A stretch of 64,000 nucleotides of DNA from Rutpela maculata (GCA_936432065.2 OW386291.2:108565823-108629822); one strand, 5' to 3'. Shown: positions 46,458 to 59,672, counted from the stretch's first letter. Numbers and translations: made by a program. The notes: a model not told the origin generated them from the sequence alone.

Positions 46458-47355
46458 ATTAGTCGGGAGGCGTAACACATTCCGTGGGAAATTTGATGAT
46501 GAAATTGTGGGCCCAGTGTTAATACATTCCTTATGCCCTCCATAATCATGCCTTACCAGGTGCTTTGCTTGATTTTGTGGCAGACGGTCTGTAGGACGTC
46601 ATATATCCAAGATGGCGTCCACCCCAGACATCATCAGAAGTTCTCGATTGGAACTCTTGATGGAGCCATCCTATCAATATTTTGTACTGAACTTTTTTAT
46701 TTACAAGGAAATTCTTTATAAAGAAGATCCTTAGGAATTTATCGACATCTTTTATCATTTAGGTGTATCCTGTAAATGTAAATCCCAAAACATTTTATGC
46801 ACTGAGCTTTATATGTGTGGAGGCGATGAAGACATGCAAGAGAATCATGGCCAACATTTTGATATCGATGACCTTTCAGATGAAGAGTATTGAGCTGAAA
46901 ACATTTTACATACAATACAACATTGCAATTAATTCAATAAAAATATTGAAATAAATATTAATTTCTAGTTGTTATTTTTCAACCTAAAAATCTAAAAATC
47001 CTTTAAAACCAAAAATTAAAAATTGGTTAATATACTTTTTAACTGGCTATAACTGATAACCGGTAGGTTATACCACAAAAACTGTTATAACTTTTTTTGT
47101 TTAAAATTTTATTTAGAACAAAAAAGATTCAGTACAAAATATTGCTAGGGTGGGCCTATCAACAGTTATAATCGAGAACTTCCGATGATGTCTGGGATGG
47201 CCGCCATCTTGAATATATGACGCCATATAGGCCGTCTGCCACAAATTCAAGCAAAGCACCTGAGAAGTTATGACTATGGAGGGTATAAGGAATGTATTAA
47301 ATTTACTCTCACAATTTCATCATGAAATTTCCCACGGAGTGTATATTTCATCAAG
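46458..47355. mobile_element. Nested element with ~250-bp inverted arms
   Basis: 46458-46715 and 47100-47355 are inverted copies sharing 'ccgtgggaaattt', 'ttaatacattccttat', 'caggtgctttgcttga', 'cagacggtct', 'tcaagatggc' and 'cagacatcatc(a/g)gaagttctcga'. The middle is AT-rich and noncoding. Confidence 0.7.
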
Positions 47356-47987
47356 TATGCCCCCGACTACATCAAAAATTTGATTTTAACGAAAAAATTA
47401 AAAGCGGGGTAAAAAAGAGACTAAAGATACTAAATGGGAGGACTGAAGCAGGCACATTTCAGCTTCCTAATTTAGGAGAAGCTAGCCCTTCTGCAAGCCT
47501 CTTCTTGTTTAGTAAAAAATCTGAATAAATTACATATAAAAGAAAAAACCCTCCTCTGACTTATTTTTGCACTTCCATTTGTATGACGTCAATAAGAATG
47601 GGAATAAATCACGTGTCTTTCATTTGCTCTCCACTGTCTTTTTTTACCCCACTTGGAGGGTAAAAATGAGACACTGTTTATTTTTGTTTATCAAACGACA
47701 CTTTTTAGTAAAAAAATACATAGAAATATAGTTTTTCCTGTCATTTTTACATATGATACCAATCTTTCATTAAATTTGACTCGATTCTAAGCAACCTAAA
47801 AATTGAAAGATGTCATTTTGTCTCATTTTTACCTAGCCTGACCCTAATGTTATTTATATAAGAGAGGGGCGGCAAAATGAAACTGTGCCCGGGGCGGCAA
47901 AATGAAACTGTGCCCGGGGCGGCAAAATACCTGGAGCCAGCCCTGGCCTGGTTCCATTATTTTCAACTAAAATTTAAGTCAGTGTAA

Positions 47988-50900
47988 TAGACCGTGGGAT
48001 AGTGACAGATTTTTTTAAACGTTTGGTTCCTATCTGGCCTTTTGGGAGCCTTTTGTGCCTGATTTGTACTAACCATTTTCGTGTTTATCAAACGGTTATC
48101 CAGGGCCCCTCAGCGGAAAACAAAAAAGAAAATTTCATGAAAATGAGCAATTTCAAACGTTTTGTTCCTATCTGGCGTCAAGTTAGACTTACGTTTTAAA
48201 GAAAAACATCCGACGGAAGCTTATCGCCAGACAAATTCCGTGGGCCGGAAGGCCCGAAATTTCAATCCGAAGTTGTAAGAAAAAATGGTCAAAATCAAAC
48301 GATTTGGTTCTTATCTGGGAATTGTATATATAGGTAAATAGATTATAATTATCGCGATATAACAAACGCCAGACAAATTCCGAGGGCCCAACAGTGAAAA
48401 AATTATTGTTCAAGTTGTCAACTATTCCGCGAAAATCAAACGATTGGTTCTCATGTGAAATCATTTTTTCTGTAAAAATTAACCAAAACGAAAATGTATT
48501 GTATCATTCACAGACATTTTTAGTGGGCCAAACATATTTTAAATCTTAAAAGAAGTGCACGAAAAAAAACCATTTTTTCAAACGATTTATTCCTGTCTGG
48601 CATTTGGATTTTAAAAAGATATGGTAATAACTAAACCATATTTCAAGTCCCAGACAAAAAGCGTGGGCCAAACATTTTAAATCTTAAAAGAAGTGCACAA
48701 AAAAAGACCCATTTTTTCAAACGATTTATTCCTGTCTGGCATTTGGATTTTAAAAAGATATGGTAATAAATAAACCATATTTCAAGTCCCAGACAAAAAG
48801 CGTGGGCCAAACATATTTTAAATCTTAAAAGAAGTGCACGAAAAAAAGCCATTTTTTCAAACGATTTATTCCTGTCTGGCATTTGGATTTTAAAAAGATA
48901 TGGTAATAAATAAACCATATTTCAAATCCCAGACAAAAAGCTTGGGCCCAGCCGTAGATATGTTGAGTGAAAGTATCGAAAAATCAAAAAACAGTCGTGT
49001 AAAAATCGATGCATTTTCAAATGATTCACACTCGTCTGGCATTTCATTAGCTTGTCATTGTAAAACAGTATTATACACATTTAAACAAATTTGTTTCGCG
49101 TCACTACTTAAATGCCGCAAGCGCGGATTTATGGGGGGTAACAGGGTAACAAGATTCCGTAAACAATCAACTTTCATTTTAAAATTTCATAATTTTTATT
49201 ATTTTATTTTATATTTTTGAATATATTTAGTTGTGTTTATAATTTTTTTTTGAGATTTTTTCCCGAGGAAAAACATTTTTGTTATTTTCAACACGCGGCT
49301 ACGTTACCCCCCCAAGCTCAAGGTCCAGATCCGCCACTTGAAACTCATTTGGAATTTGATTTTCTTTATCACTGGAATCAATATAACTGTCACTTTCACA
49401 TTCATAATCCCTCGATCGAATAATATTTACAATAAATAAGTTACATACTAGAAAAAGGACAAATATAAATTATTACATATTAATATATAATTTACAACTC
49501 TGCACTACACCATAGAAACTGAGAGTCCTCGTAAGTCCGTACCTGTTTCATTCTCCCTTGGCGTAGGTAGTCAACCACACGAAAGTGATTTCTTCTCTCA
49601 TTTTAATGCACGCGACATAAGACACGTAAGATGTGATGTGGTAGAAACATATATGGTATGCATTGTTTTCGAGCGACGCTGCTTTTTATACTCCCCGCTC
49701 GTCCCGGGGTGATTTTTATTTATCGTTTGCTAATGGGGAACTTGCCCATTTTTTTTGTATTTCATTAAAGTGTGTGTTTATGTATAAAAACACGCCACAT
49801 CGAATATCAGCTCTTAAATCGCAGTACTTACTTTGCAATAAATAATTAAAGTTGAAATCCTCGCTACTCCTCACGAAAAGCACTGTGACGTCAGATCGAG
49901 AAACTAGTCTCGCGTGGGGACCCACGGATGATGTACTTTAGCCGAGCGGTATGTCTTCACCCTAATTAATAGACTGGGTGGTGGTTGGCTTTGAGACGTC
50001 TGCATATTTGGTCTTTTGCTCTTTATGTTAGAGAAAAAATAAAAAAAGTGTCGGAAATCTCAATCAATTCTCTTTACATAAGCTATCTACAAATTTTTCG
50101 AAAAAAACAATAATTATCGAGATATTCGAGGAAATGTAGGAAATTACACGATTTCCTATAATGTATGTAAATCTAAAAAAAATATTTTTTCTCAGAAACC
50201 TTTGTTTCGAAGGACCGAGATTAACGGAGCGTCAAAGTAGTACATGATATTAAGTGAACATCATATATGAGATCGATTTCAATTAATTACCGATTAATTA
50301 CGGTGACAAAATGGAGAAATTTTACCGAAAAAAAAAGTCCCAAATCCCGCCCCCCTCTAATTCCTTCCTTTTTGTCGGAATTCAAAAAATTAAAAAAAGA
50401 GTTTTAGCAAATTTTATTCTATTTAAATTAGCTAGTCTTTTGGCGTAGGAGCCAGGATTAAAAAGTTGCCAACTGTAGAACCTCAAAATTTGCGATATAT
50501 CTACAGCTGCGCCCCAGATTTTTGTCTGGCACTTGAAATATGGTTTGTTTATTAACATATCTTTTTAAAAAAACAAATCCCAGACGAGTGTAAATCGTTT
50601 GAAAATGCATCGATTTTTACACGACTGTTTTTTGATTTTTCGATACTTTCGCTCAACATATCTACGTCTGGGCCCAAGCTTTTTATCTGGGAGTAGAGAT
50701 ATGGCTTATTTATTAACATATCTTTTTAAAATCCAAATGCCAGACAGGAATAAATCGTTTGAAAAATGGCATTTTTTTCGCGCTTTTCCTTTTGTCTGGC
50801 TATCCAGGGGACCCAGCCAATTCGTCTGGGAATCTTAAATTGAAACTACTTATTGCCTAATATTAACAAAAAAACAAATGCCAGACGAATGTAAATCGTT

Positions 50901-51259
50901 TGATTTTCGCGGAATAGTTGACAACTTGAACAATAATTTTTTCACTGTTGGGCCCTCGGAATTTGTCTGGCGTTTGTTATATCGCGATAATTATAATCTA
51001 TTTACCTATATATACAATTCCCAGATAAGAACCAAATCGTTTGATTTTGACCATTTTTTCTTACAACTTCGGATTGACATTTCGGGCCTTCCGGCCCACG
51101 GAATTTGTCTGGCGATAAGCTTCCGTCGGATATTTTTCTTTAAAACGTAAGTCTAACTTGACGCCAGAAAATGGTTAGTACAAATCAGGCACAAAAGGCT
51201 CCCAAAAGGCCAGATAGGAACCAAACGTTTAAAAAAATCTGTCACTATCCCACGGTCTA
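47988..51259. mobile_element. Large inverted-repeat element with subterminal arrays, TAA-flanked
   Basis: The ends TAGACCGTGGGATAGTGACA (47988) and the complement (TGTCACTATCCCACGGTCTA, ending 51259) are exact. The arms stay alike for about 470 bp. TAA flanks both sides (47985-47987 and 51260-51262). Both arms carry many copies of the word (G/T)TCTGG(C/G) or its complement, each next to 'aaacgattt(a/g)ttcct'. Two arm frames of about 90 codons (48189-48464 minus, 50878-51150 plus) are near-identical simply because they are arm copies. No transposase was seen; PIF/Harbinger-like by the 3-bp TAA. Confidence 0.75.
48490..48955 (+). repeat. Tandem array, three ~145-bp units within the element
   Basis: 'cattttttcaaacgatttat' + 'tcctgtctggcatttggat' recurs at 48571, 48713 and 48850. 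Each is followed by 'aaaaagatatggtaata', 'aaaccatatttcaa', 'cccagacaaaaagc' and 'gggccaaac'. Later units grade into the unique interior. Confidence 0.8.
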
Positions 51260-51635
51260 TAATGCTTATGAAGTTCTAAATACTTTGTCCTAATAAGATA
51301 GCACTCTTTTTGTTGGTTGGAAATCTAACTTGTAACTAGCAGTCTATTTTTATTAATCAACAATATTGAAAAAATATTAAGGTCAATTCTTAAATATTTG
51401 CTTGGAGCCAGTACGGTTCCAAGGTAAAAATGCGTATACAAACATTAAAAATGAGAATATGAGAAGAGAAGATTATGTTGGTTACATGATGCAGATGCTG
51501 CTGTATGTGGCACCATTTATTAAAAAGCACTGTACTAAAAGTCTTGACTGGGGAAAAGCAGTTTTTAGCCAAAAGGTTGGCGTTATTAAACTGAAAAAAA
51601 GATATTCTTGTAAGTAAATGAATACTACACTTCTA

Positions 51636-52769
51636 TAGGCGTCTGAATTTAAGATGCCAGCGCCAAAGTGGAGAACTCGTGAACTAATTATAGGCTTTTT
51701 GTTTGTTTATATGGCGAATACTTATATTGATTTTTTTCTGTTTACTGTTGTTTTTGGCATTAAAAATAATAACATTAATAATATATGACCTAAAGGTTTG
51801 CAAGATTTTGTTGTAAGTGATTTGCAAGATGTTAATGGCATTAATCAGCAAAATTCATATTCATATTTTTATCTAGTTTTTCCCTTGAAAAGTAAAGTTT
51901 CTTCGATATAAACGGTGTCTGGCTAGTTAAATATAATTAAACTTAAATATTTCTTTAAATTTATATACAGTTGTAGTTTAAATCACTTTCTTTTTCAGAA
52001 AACATGAGTGACATTTAGGTTAAGCATATTGCATTGTATGGAACATTTGTGAATCACTAAAAATGTAAAAATTCTAAGTGTGTGTATGAAGGGGAATGTG
52101 TTTTAAATGCAGGACATATTATTTTGTATGATACAACCCATATTCAACACAAAACTTAATAAATGTGTATGCTCTATGTTTACAAACAAGTGTCTCAGAT
52201 TCAAATACCCATGAAATTAGTGGTACATTGAATATAACTGAAAAGATATTTATTAATTCTTAAAGTAAAATAAATGAAACAGTAGGTATTTTGTAAAATA
52301 TGAAACAGAAATATTCAGGGGTAAAACATAATAGTGCATGGTGCAATAGTATATATTACTTTTAAATATACTGGAATTACATATATTTACTTATTTCAAA
52401 AATTTCACTTACAATGTGTGATTGTCTAGGACATTATTATTGCTACTCGGGCCACGGTTATTTGCACCAGCTTTTTCCCTCTCAATGCCTGGTTAAAGAT
52501 GTCTACATCAAAGAGGGTATGCTATGAACATTGTCGTGTCAACTCAACTTTCACGAGTTGTCCCTGCAATCTACAAAGGAACCGACTAGGTTGGCTCCAG
52601 CCAATTGTAGCCCCTTTAAACGCTATCATATTTTTAATAACTTAGCATCTCAGTTTATCATTTACTTATTGTTGATATCATCGTACACTAAAGAGACAAT
52701 GACAGAAAAGCCCATAATTAGTTTGACTATAGACCACCAGGTGGCGTACTCCTTATTTTCAGACGCCTA
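51636..52769. mobile_element. Small inverted-repeat element (TA/TAT target)
   Basis: TAGGCGTCTGAATTTAAG at the left and CTTATTTTCAGACGCCTA at the right are inverted copies. The uninterrupted target in the copy near 26380 reads cttctattgaag, so the insertion duplicated TA or TAT. The interior is AT-rich with no gene. Confidence 0.65.
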
Positions 52770-53462
52770 TTGAAGAAAGTTTTTAGCTAAAATTTGTTTA
52801 TTACGAAGATTTCTCTTCACACTTCGTAATAAACAAATTTTAGCTAGAAACTTTCTTCAATAGAAGTGTAGTATTCATTTACTTACAAGAATATATTTTT
52901 TTCAGTTTAATAACGCCAGCCGTTTGGCTAAAAACTGCTTTTTCCCAGTCAAGATTTTTAGTACAGTGCTTTTTAATAGGTGGTGCCACATACAGCAGCA
53001 TCTGCATCATGTAACCAACATAACCTTAAATTTTAAGTTTTCCAAGTTTATTCTCATTTTTAATGTTTGTACAAGCATTCTTAGCTTGGAGCCGTACTGG
53101 CTCCAAGCAAATATTTAAAAATTCACGTAAATAATTTTTCAATATTGTTGATTAATAAAAATAGACTGCTAATTACAGGTTAGATTTCCAACCTACAAAA
53201 AGAGTCCTATTTTATTAGGACAAAGTATTTAGAACTTCATAAACATTACACGGAACTAGATTTTAGTTGAAAATACAGGAACCAGGCAGAAATTTTAATA
53301 ACAGCTGCGTAATAATCTTAAACCTTAAGAAACACATATTTTTGAGGTTAGCTGTGACGTCACGTGCAGATGCCCTATAATAGCCACACTGCCTACCGTT
53401 CGCCCCACTTCAGCTTTAGATTTACCAATGGAACTTTGTGATGGGTGTTGTCTCCTCTTAAT

Positions 53463-54786
53463 TGTAACGGTCATTTTTATTCCCAGGCATAAAAGCCCTT
53501 AAATTACATTATTTCGTATTTTCCGTACATAAATTACCTATTTTGTTACCTCTTAAAAAATAAATTATTGCCGCTACTGTAAGGGTAGGGTTCTAGAAGG
53601 TAACGTAACCGTCGCCTAGTTCTCGGCTTTACTGGTAGACATTTGAAAATAATGCCTTTCCTCCAATGAGAAACCATAGTTTAAATTCGCGGGTTTAAGG
53701 ACTAGAGGTATTTTGACTACTAGTGGGGGAAGAGATAAATACCGAACCAAGCGACAGACATGACAGAGAAGTACTTCCACGGCCGCTTTAAGCGTGCCCA
53801 CAGTCATCACATTTTAACTTGAATTTGAGGAACTAAAGTAATAGTTCCAGTATTAAAATGTTTAGTTTTTATTATACTACGTTTATTGTCTTTTGTCTCG
53901 AGAATTTAACCATATCTTGTTAACAAGAATTAGTCAAGTGTTTGGTTATGTTTGTTTTTTTCGAGAAATAGAATATAATAATATTCTTGTTTATGTAAAA
54001 ACTACGTAAAAATGATTTAATAGTGTTGTAACCCTACGTATACTTTGGTGCCCAATTATAGAGGTGTGCTGCAATCCAGTGAAAGTGTTTTCTGTTCATC
54101 GGGAGTTTTGTAAGTAGAGTAAACCATTTATCTTCCGTCCAACGATCCAACAATTAACTCTTTAGTGCAATGTTTTTGGTTGCACTTAACTTTTTAAGCG
54201 ACATTGTGAAAACTATCTTTTACGTCTGTTTCGTTTTCGCATAAATAGACACACTGTTCTCGTGTGATGCAATTTTAATCACTTGATATAGACATTTGTT
54301 TATTCATAAAGAAAATATGTAATTAAAAACTGGTGTACATACACCATATTTGTTTTTTTAGTTAAGTTTTATTGTACTATCTTTGGATTCATCATGTGAT
54401 AAATATTTTATTATTCATTTAAAACGGTTTGTTTTAAATTTTCTCTTAGTAAACGCGAATGAACAATTTTATAGCTGTTTTTCCTTTGAATAATTACGGA
54501 ATTGGCCAATATCCACTAGGTATATTGCTTTGAGTATTTTGTTACCTTTAAATATGTATATAATTTATTTGTGTACAGTTATGTCTGTCTCTCCGTACAC
54601 CTGTGAATTTGTTTGATTATTTGTTTGTACTTCTTTATTCGTTAGCACAAATTTATTCGCCCATACCCTGTAGTGTTATTCTCATTTGCTCTACCACTTT
54701 GTTAATAAATTAGTTTATTGTTAATTTCGTATTTTTATTTATTTAGAATTCATTTTAAATAACCCCAAGAGAGACAGGGCGTTATA
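53463..54786 (+). repeat. 5' LTR
   Basis: 1324 bp. By eye it differs from the 3' LTR at about five single bases (for example attatTgcc versus attatCgcc, and ttaagCgtg versus ttaagTgtg). An AATAAA at 53561 and several TATA-like words are present. A 64-codon minus-strand frame found in both LTRs has no motif and is not called. Confidence 0.9.
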
Positions 54787-54788
54787 AT

Positions 54789-54806
54789 TGGCGCCCTACG
54801 TGGGGC
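54789..54806 (+). promoter_or_regulatory. Primer-binding site (tRNA-Lys type)
   Basis: TGGCGCCCTACGTGGGGC begins 2 bp after the 5' LTR. It differs by one base from the complement of the 3' end of common animal tRNA-Lys (TGGCGCCCAACGTGGGGC). Confidence 0.85.
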
Positions 54807-57800
54807 TAGGTCTAATTAAAAATTTTAATTAGAGAATAAAATTTGTGCTTTCGAAAAATATTTTTTTTTTCAGGTTACCTATTTGTGATTTTTGTGTATG
54901 TACCTATGTAAATTTTATATTCCGTCTTTGTGTAAAGAAATTGTATTGCTCAAAGTTAAAAAAGCAAACATAACCTTGTCGTAAAATTCCGGTTTATAGT
55001 ACCGTTTTTATCTTTGTTTTGTGTTGATAAATAACAAATTACCTAATGTTTTCAACAGTAAATTAATAAGTACCTTTTCAGTAAACATTACGTATATCTT
55101 TTCGGCAGAAAATTTTTTGTCTTTTCAATAAATTTGTACGTAATCCTTTCCGGTAAATTTCGTGTTTATATTTTTATTGCGTTTGTAAGTTTCTTGTTTC
55201 TACATGATGTAAAAGCAGATATCAGGATAACAGAAAAGAGGTTTCCGTCGCGTAATAAATTCTTTGTTGGTGTTTCATTTTTTTAAAAGAAATTAAATAA
55301 AATGTCGTAATTTCGGTATGGTACCTATACCTAAATGGTAACATTAAATTCAATTTATGTAATATGGCTTTAAGTGGCTAGTTTTATTATTTAGTTTTTT
55401 GTTCAATTTTTCTGGCAACTTTGTGCGTACCTAGTTAACTTTTTATATAGTTTACCTTTTATATTGAGTAACTAAAGTAAATTCTTTTTGTTATTTCAGT
55501 AGTCAGTGCAGTGAAGTTATAATTAAATTACATTTAGTCCAGTCTCGGTTTATTGTAGATTTAAAGAATTTGATAATTTCTATATATGGACAGGGGCGGT
55601 TCTGAATTTTTGAATTTAATTATTAATATTTTTTAACTTTGATATTAGTATCTTTTCTGGGTTCTTTAAAACTTATTTGTTTTTGAGTACGTTATTTGTG
55701 AAATTTTAAATTTGCCTTAACTTTAAAATTTTTTTATTCCTTTACCTACCTTTTTGTTAGTTGCCTTACAAACTTTTAAGAATTTTTTGACTTTCGAAAC
55801 AGATTTGAGCGTATATGTGAGTGGCTCAATGGTTTCGCCGTTCGCTTAGGAATTTTTAGGTTTTAATGGTTAACTATTTGGTCGCTTGTAAGTATTTATT
55901 TAGTGAGTATAGGCCAATAAAAATCGTACAGTTTCTATTTTCCGTTACATTTTAGTAATTTTCAGTTCAACTTTTGCACTTATATTTTTCTTGTTTTTCG
56001 TTTGATGCTACCGTACCGGTTCTATTTTTTAGTGATTTTGGTGTCTTATATGTTTATCGATTTTGAGTATTTTTCTAGTATGACTATTTGTCATTTTTGT
56101 TTTACTTATCCATTTTATGTCTCCCTTGCATTTTTGGATTCCCTTATATTTTTTGTCGTGTTTTGCATTTCTTTGGTGTTTCTGTGATTCAGTAGTACTT
56201 TTCCGCTTTTACTTTCTTGTTTATGTTTGAGTCTGTGGTTTTTGCTATATTGACGCACATTTTTTACATTCATTATTTGAGTACAGTAGCTTACGTGTTA
56301 TGTTAAAAATATTTTGGTAAAATATTCATTTTTCGTAATAAATTTAAAATGAAAATAGAACTAAATTATTAAATTCATTTCGTGCGTTATGTTCGGTTTA
56401 ACGATTTCATTTTTTGTGCTTATGCATTCTAGTAATTTTGTTGAAGATTAACTTTTTACAATTTAAATTTTGTTAGCAATTAAATTATATCTTTTGGCTA
56501 TTTCAGTAAAATTAGTAGTAGAAGTTCGGTTGGATTTAATATTTTTTGAGTTTAGTCTCGGTTTATGTGAACTTTATGGAATTTGATAATTTTTATGTGG
56601 ACAGAGACGGCTTGGGGATTTTTGAATTAAATCATTAATATTTTTGACTTTGTAGATTTTGTTTAATTTTGTTATTGTGCCGTGTTACTGTACCGATTTT
56701 GTTTAAAGATTTTGGCATCTTACATTTTGAATCTATTGCATTTTTAAATTTATTTCCTTTTTTGATGTCCTTTATATTTTCTTTAGTAGCTTACATTTCT
56801 TGATACCTTTTACATTGTCTACATTGCTTTTTTTGTTTTTTTGGTGTATCTGTGAATAAGCAGTGCATTTTATGTTTTACCTTTTCTTAAAGTATGAGTC
56901 TATGTTTTTGGTATCTTGTAATGTGTTTTAGTGTACATTAATTTATGTTTAGTTTCAGTGAGTAGTGTGTGACGTCATGTGACATATTTCTCTTCGTTCA
57001 GTTTATTACCTTAACCTTTTGGGGTAATTTAAACTTTGTTTCAGTCCAATTCGTACATCTTTTAGTATCTTGTTAGTTGGCAAATTGTTTGTTTCCTTTC
57101 TTTGTTCAGTCTTAGTAAGTAGAGGTTTAGTACCTTACTTTGGTTTTTGCCGTACATCTATGTTGAATTAAATAAGCACATTTTGTAACTTATATACGTT
57201 TTGAATTTAAATCTGGATTTGTCCAGTGTATACCTTTTTACGTATTTCGTTGTGCTTTGGTGTTTTTACAATTTTGTTGTGTTCAGTCTAGTAATTAAAT
57301 TTTTACTATTTTATTACGTTTCAGTATACATATTTTGCGTTTGGCCTGGCAATACATTTTTGCTGTATTTCGGTTATATTGCGTTATCTTATGATAATAT
57401 GGATGTAAGTAGCAAATTTTTGTTAGTGTTTGGGTCTGGTTGGTTTGGGTACTAGTTTGGATATAATTTGGTCCTCTATTAGTGCTTGAGGCAGTTTTAG
57501 ATTTTTACATTTGCTTAAAGTTCGAGATTCCATATGTCATATAATTTTTGAGCATTTTTTTAGTAGAGTTTCTTTTAGTAAATTTCTTGGAGTACATTTT
57601 TGAAATTAAGTCTTGAGTCTTTTACGTTACCTTTCGGTTGGTGTTTCCCCTTAAAATACCTGGCGCCCTTCATTTTCTTTTTGCATTTTACCTTTTCATT
57701 TGTTTACCTTCACATGTGTTTACCTTTCTAGTTTGTATTTTTCTGCCCTTTTGTATATTTTCTATTTTGCCTTTTAAGTACATTTTACAGTTTTGGTAAC

Positions 57801-59672
57801 CTGAAATAATTATTATGGTTTTCTTCGTTATGTTTTATGTATATACCTTTTCTGCTTAAACTTATATCTGAGCAGGGCTGCGTTTAGTATTTTTGTATAT
57901 AGCTTACGTTTTGTACCTTTTTGTTTAGCGTTTTTCCTGGATGGCTAAAATTAGCACAGGATGCTTTTATCTTTTTGTATAATTATGCGTTGTACGTTTT
58001 GTCGTACATTTATCTGTATAAAGTACCTTTCCCGCTTGCTGTGTGCAAATGTGGATTTTATTTTGTTCTATCTTTTGATGTACGTTAGCTTATCGTACAT
58101 TTTGTTATGTATCTTATGTTACCTTTCTGTTTTTCTGTGTGTAAGTACAGAGTGATGTTTTATATTTGTTACCTTACGTTACCTTTTCTGGCTAATCTAA
58201 GCATTAGTTCAGATTTACTTTTTTCGTACGAATTCTTCGTGCGATACGTTACCTTTACCTTTTGCTGGCTAAGTTTTGCTTAGTGCAGGATAATATATGT
58301 TTTACCTTTACCTTTTCTTGGCTAAGATAATAATTAGCACAAGAATATACGTTTACCTTTACCTTTTCCTGGCTCAAAGAGTTGAGTGCAGAGGTCCATG
58401 TAAGTCTTGGCTGACCAAAAGGGTTAGTTGCAAGCTGGGTCTGGCTAGTTTTACACTAGTTTACGTTTCGCTTCCTTGGTTAAAATATATTAGCAGAGGA
58501 TATTTCCGTTCTTTCTTGTCTAGCTAAGTCTAGTATGGGATTTTTTAGTGATGTTATTGGCTAAAGGCTAATATTTTAAATGCGTTTTATCTTGACTAGT
58601 CTTGCCTAGTTTGGGATAGTTATGATTTTTTAGTTAGTTAAAAGCTAACAAGTTGCTTTCTGTATATAGTGTTATTTTTCTGATTGGAAAAATTTTGTTG
58701 CTTAGCAGACTGAGTGAATTTGTCTTGGTTTATCTTTGCACCGCTTTGTTTTTGTATATTTGCTTTAATGGTCTTAGTTAAGAAATTTTAAGGCCAAATA
58801 TTTTTGTTGTTACTCTACCTATGTATTAGTCTCTGGAGGTCTTCAAATGACTTGGTTCTTTTCTATAGATCTAGTTCCCTTGTCATTTGGAAACCAACGT
58901 TGCGTTGCATTATTTTGTGTTCAAGTATTTAGGTGTTTCGTTTTTTATGTTTATGTCTGGTATAACTTAATGAAATTGTTGTTGTCAAATATTTCAACAT
59001 GTTTGTTAACATTTTTCGTTTTTTTTCCTTCTCTTGTCTATCTTCCCTTTTCCCTTTCCCTTTCTTTTAAATATCAAAAGATATTATTTTATGTTATTAC
59101 TCAGTATGATATGACTTATGTAAATAGGCTTATCTTCCATTTTCCCTTAAATATCTATATGATATTACCTTACCTTATTATTTAGTATGTTAGAGCTTAT
59201 GCAAATAAGCCTACCTTTGACCGATTTTGAAAACTTTTGTGTCTGGTAAATTAAATGAATTTGTTTAGTTTATTCTAATACTATTTTGTCCCGATTTAGT
59301 CCCTTTATTGGTTTTTATCAATAAACTTTAAAGTTAAAATTTTATATTTCCTCGTGGGTTCGACTTTGTCCATATGTTTGTTTTCATTTTGATGTGGTTC
59401 ATTTTTATTCAGCTCCGTTTTTAAATTGAATCCAGTTAATTACCTTCTTCTTCTTACTATATTACCTTATGTTTCCCTTACCCTTCCTGTGTGAAGTATG
59501 TGTGAAATCCGAACGTCGAGTATTTAGTTGTGTTGTTCCTCTTTTTAGCTTGAGATGTATTGATGTATGTGACGCGAATGTAGTATGTTTGAAAAGCTAA
59601 AGAGATATTCCCTATTATTTTCCTATACCTTAGTTATTCCGGTCTCCATCCTTTTGGGAAGGATCCCGCTAG
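54807..59672 (+). other. Noncoding T-rich interior of the LTR element
   Basis: About 4.9 kb, T-rich and A/C-poor on the plus strand. 55490-55630 and 56500-56640 are diverged copies (agtctcggttta, gaatttgataattt, tggacag.g.cggc), and similar order continues to about 56240 and 56900, giving a ~1.05-kb internal duplication. 57845-58400 holds at least six units of 'ttaccttt(acctttt)c-tggcta ... agtgcagga'. Confidence 0.75.

Larger units (their letters stand above)
45253..47945. mobile_element. hAT-like non-autonomous element
   Basis: The ends CAGGGCTGGCTCTAGG (45253) and CCTGGAGCCAGCCCTG (ending 47945) are inverted copies. GCCTGGTT flanks both sides (45245-45252 and 47946-47953), an 8-bp duplication as in hAT. 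Subterminal 'cggggcggcaaaat' words occur once at the left (45293) and three times at the right (47872-47926), the right ones as a tandem array. No transposase. It carries two further inverted-repeat units. Confidence 0.85.
45084..53457. mobile_element. TTAA foldback element expanded by three insertions
   Basis: It starts GAGGAGACAACACTAATCAC and ends with the complement (GTTGTCTCCTC), with TTAA outside both ends (45080-45083 and 53458-53461). Removing the insertions at 45253-47945, 47988-51259 and about 51636-52769 with one target copy each leaves a ~1.27-kb near-perfect palindrome, centred near 52815 (ttacgaag...cttcgtaa). The left arm is 45084-45252 + 47954-47987 + 51263-51635 + 52770-52805; the right arm is 52822-53457. 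No coding capacity. The half copy at 25568 is the same family. Confidence 0.85.

Noticed and set aside
48189..51150. Pair of ~90-codon frames with nearly identical proteins
   Set aside because: They are the two arms of one inverted-repeat element; identity follows from arm duplication, not from gene copies.
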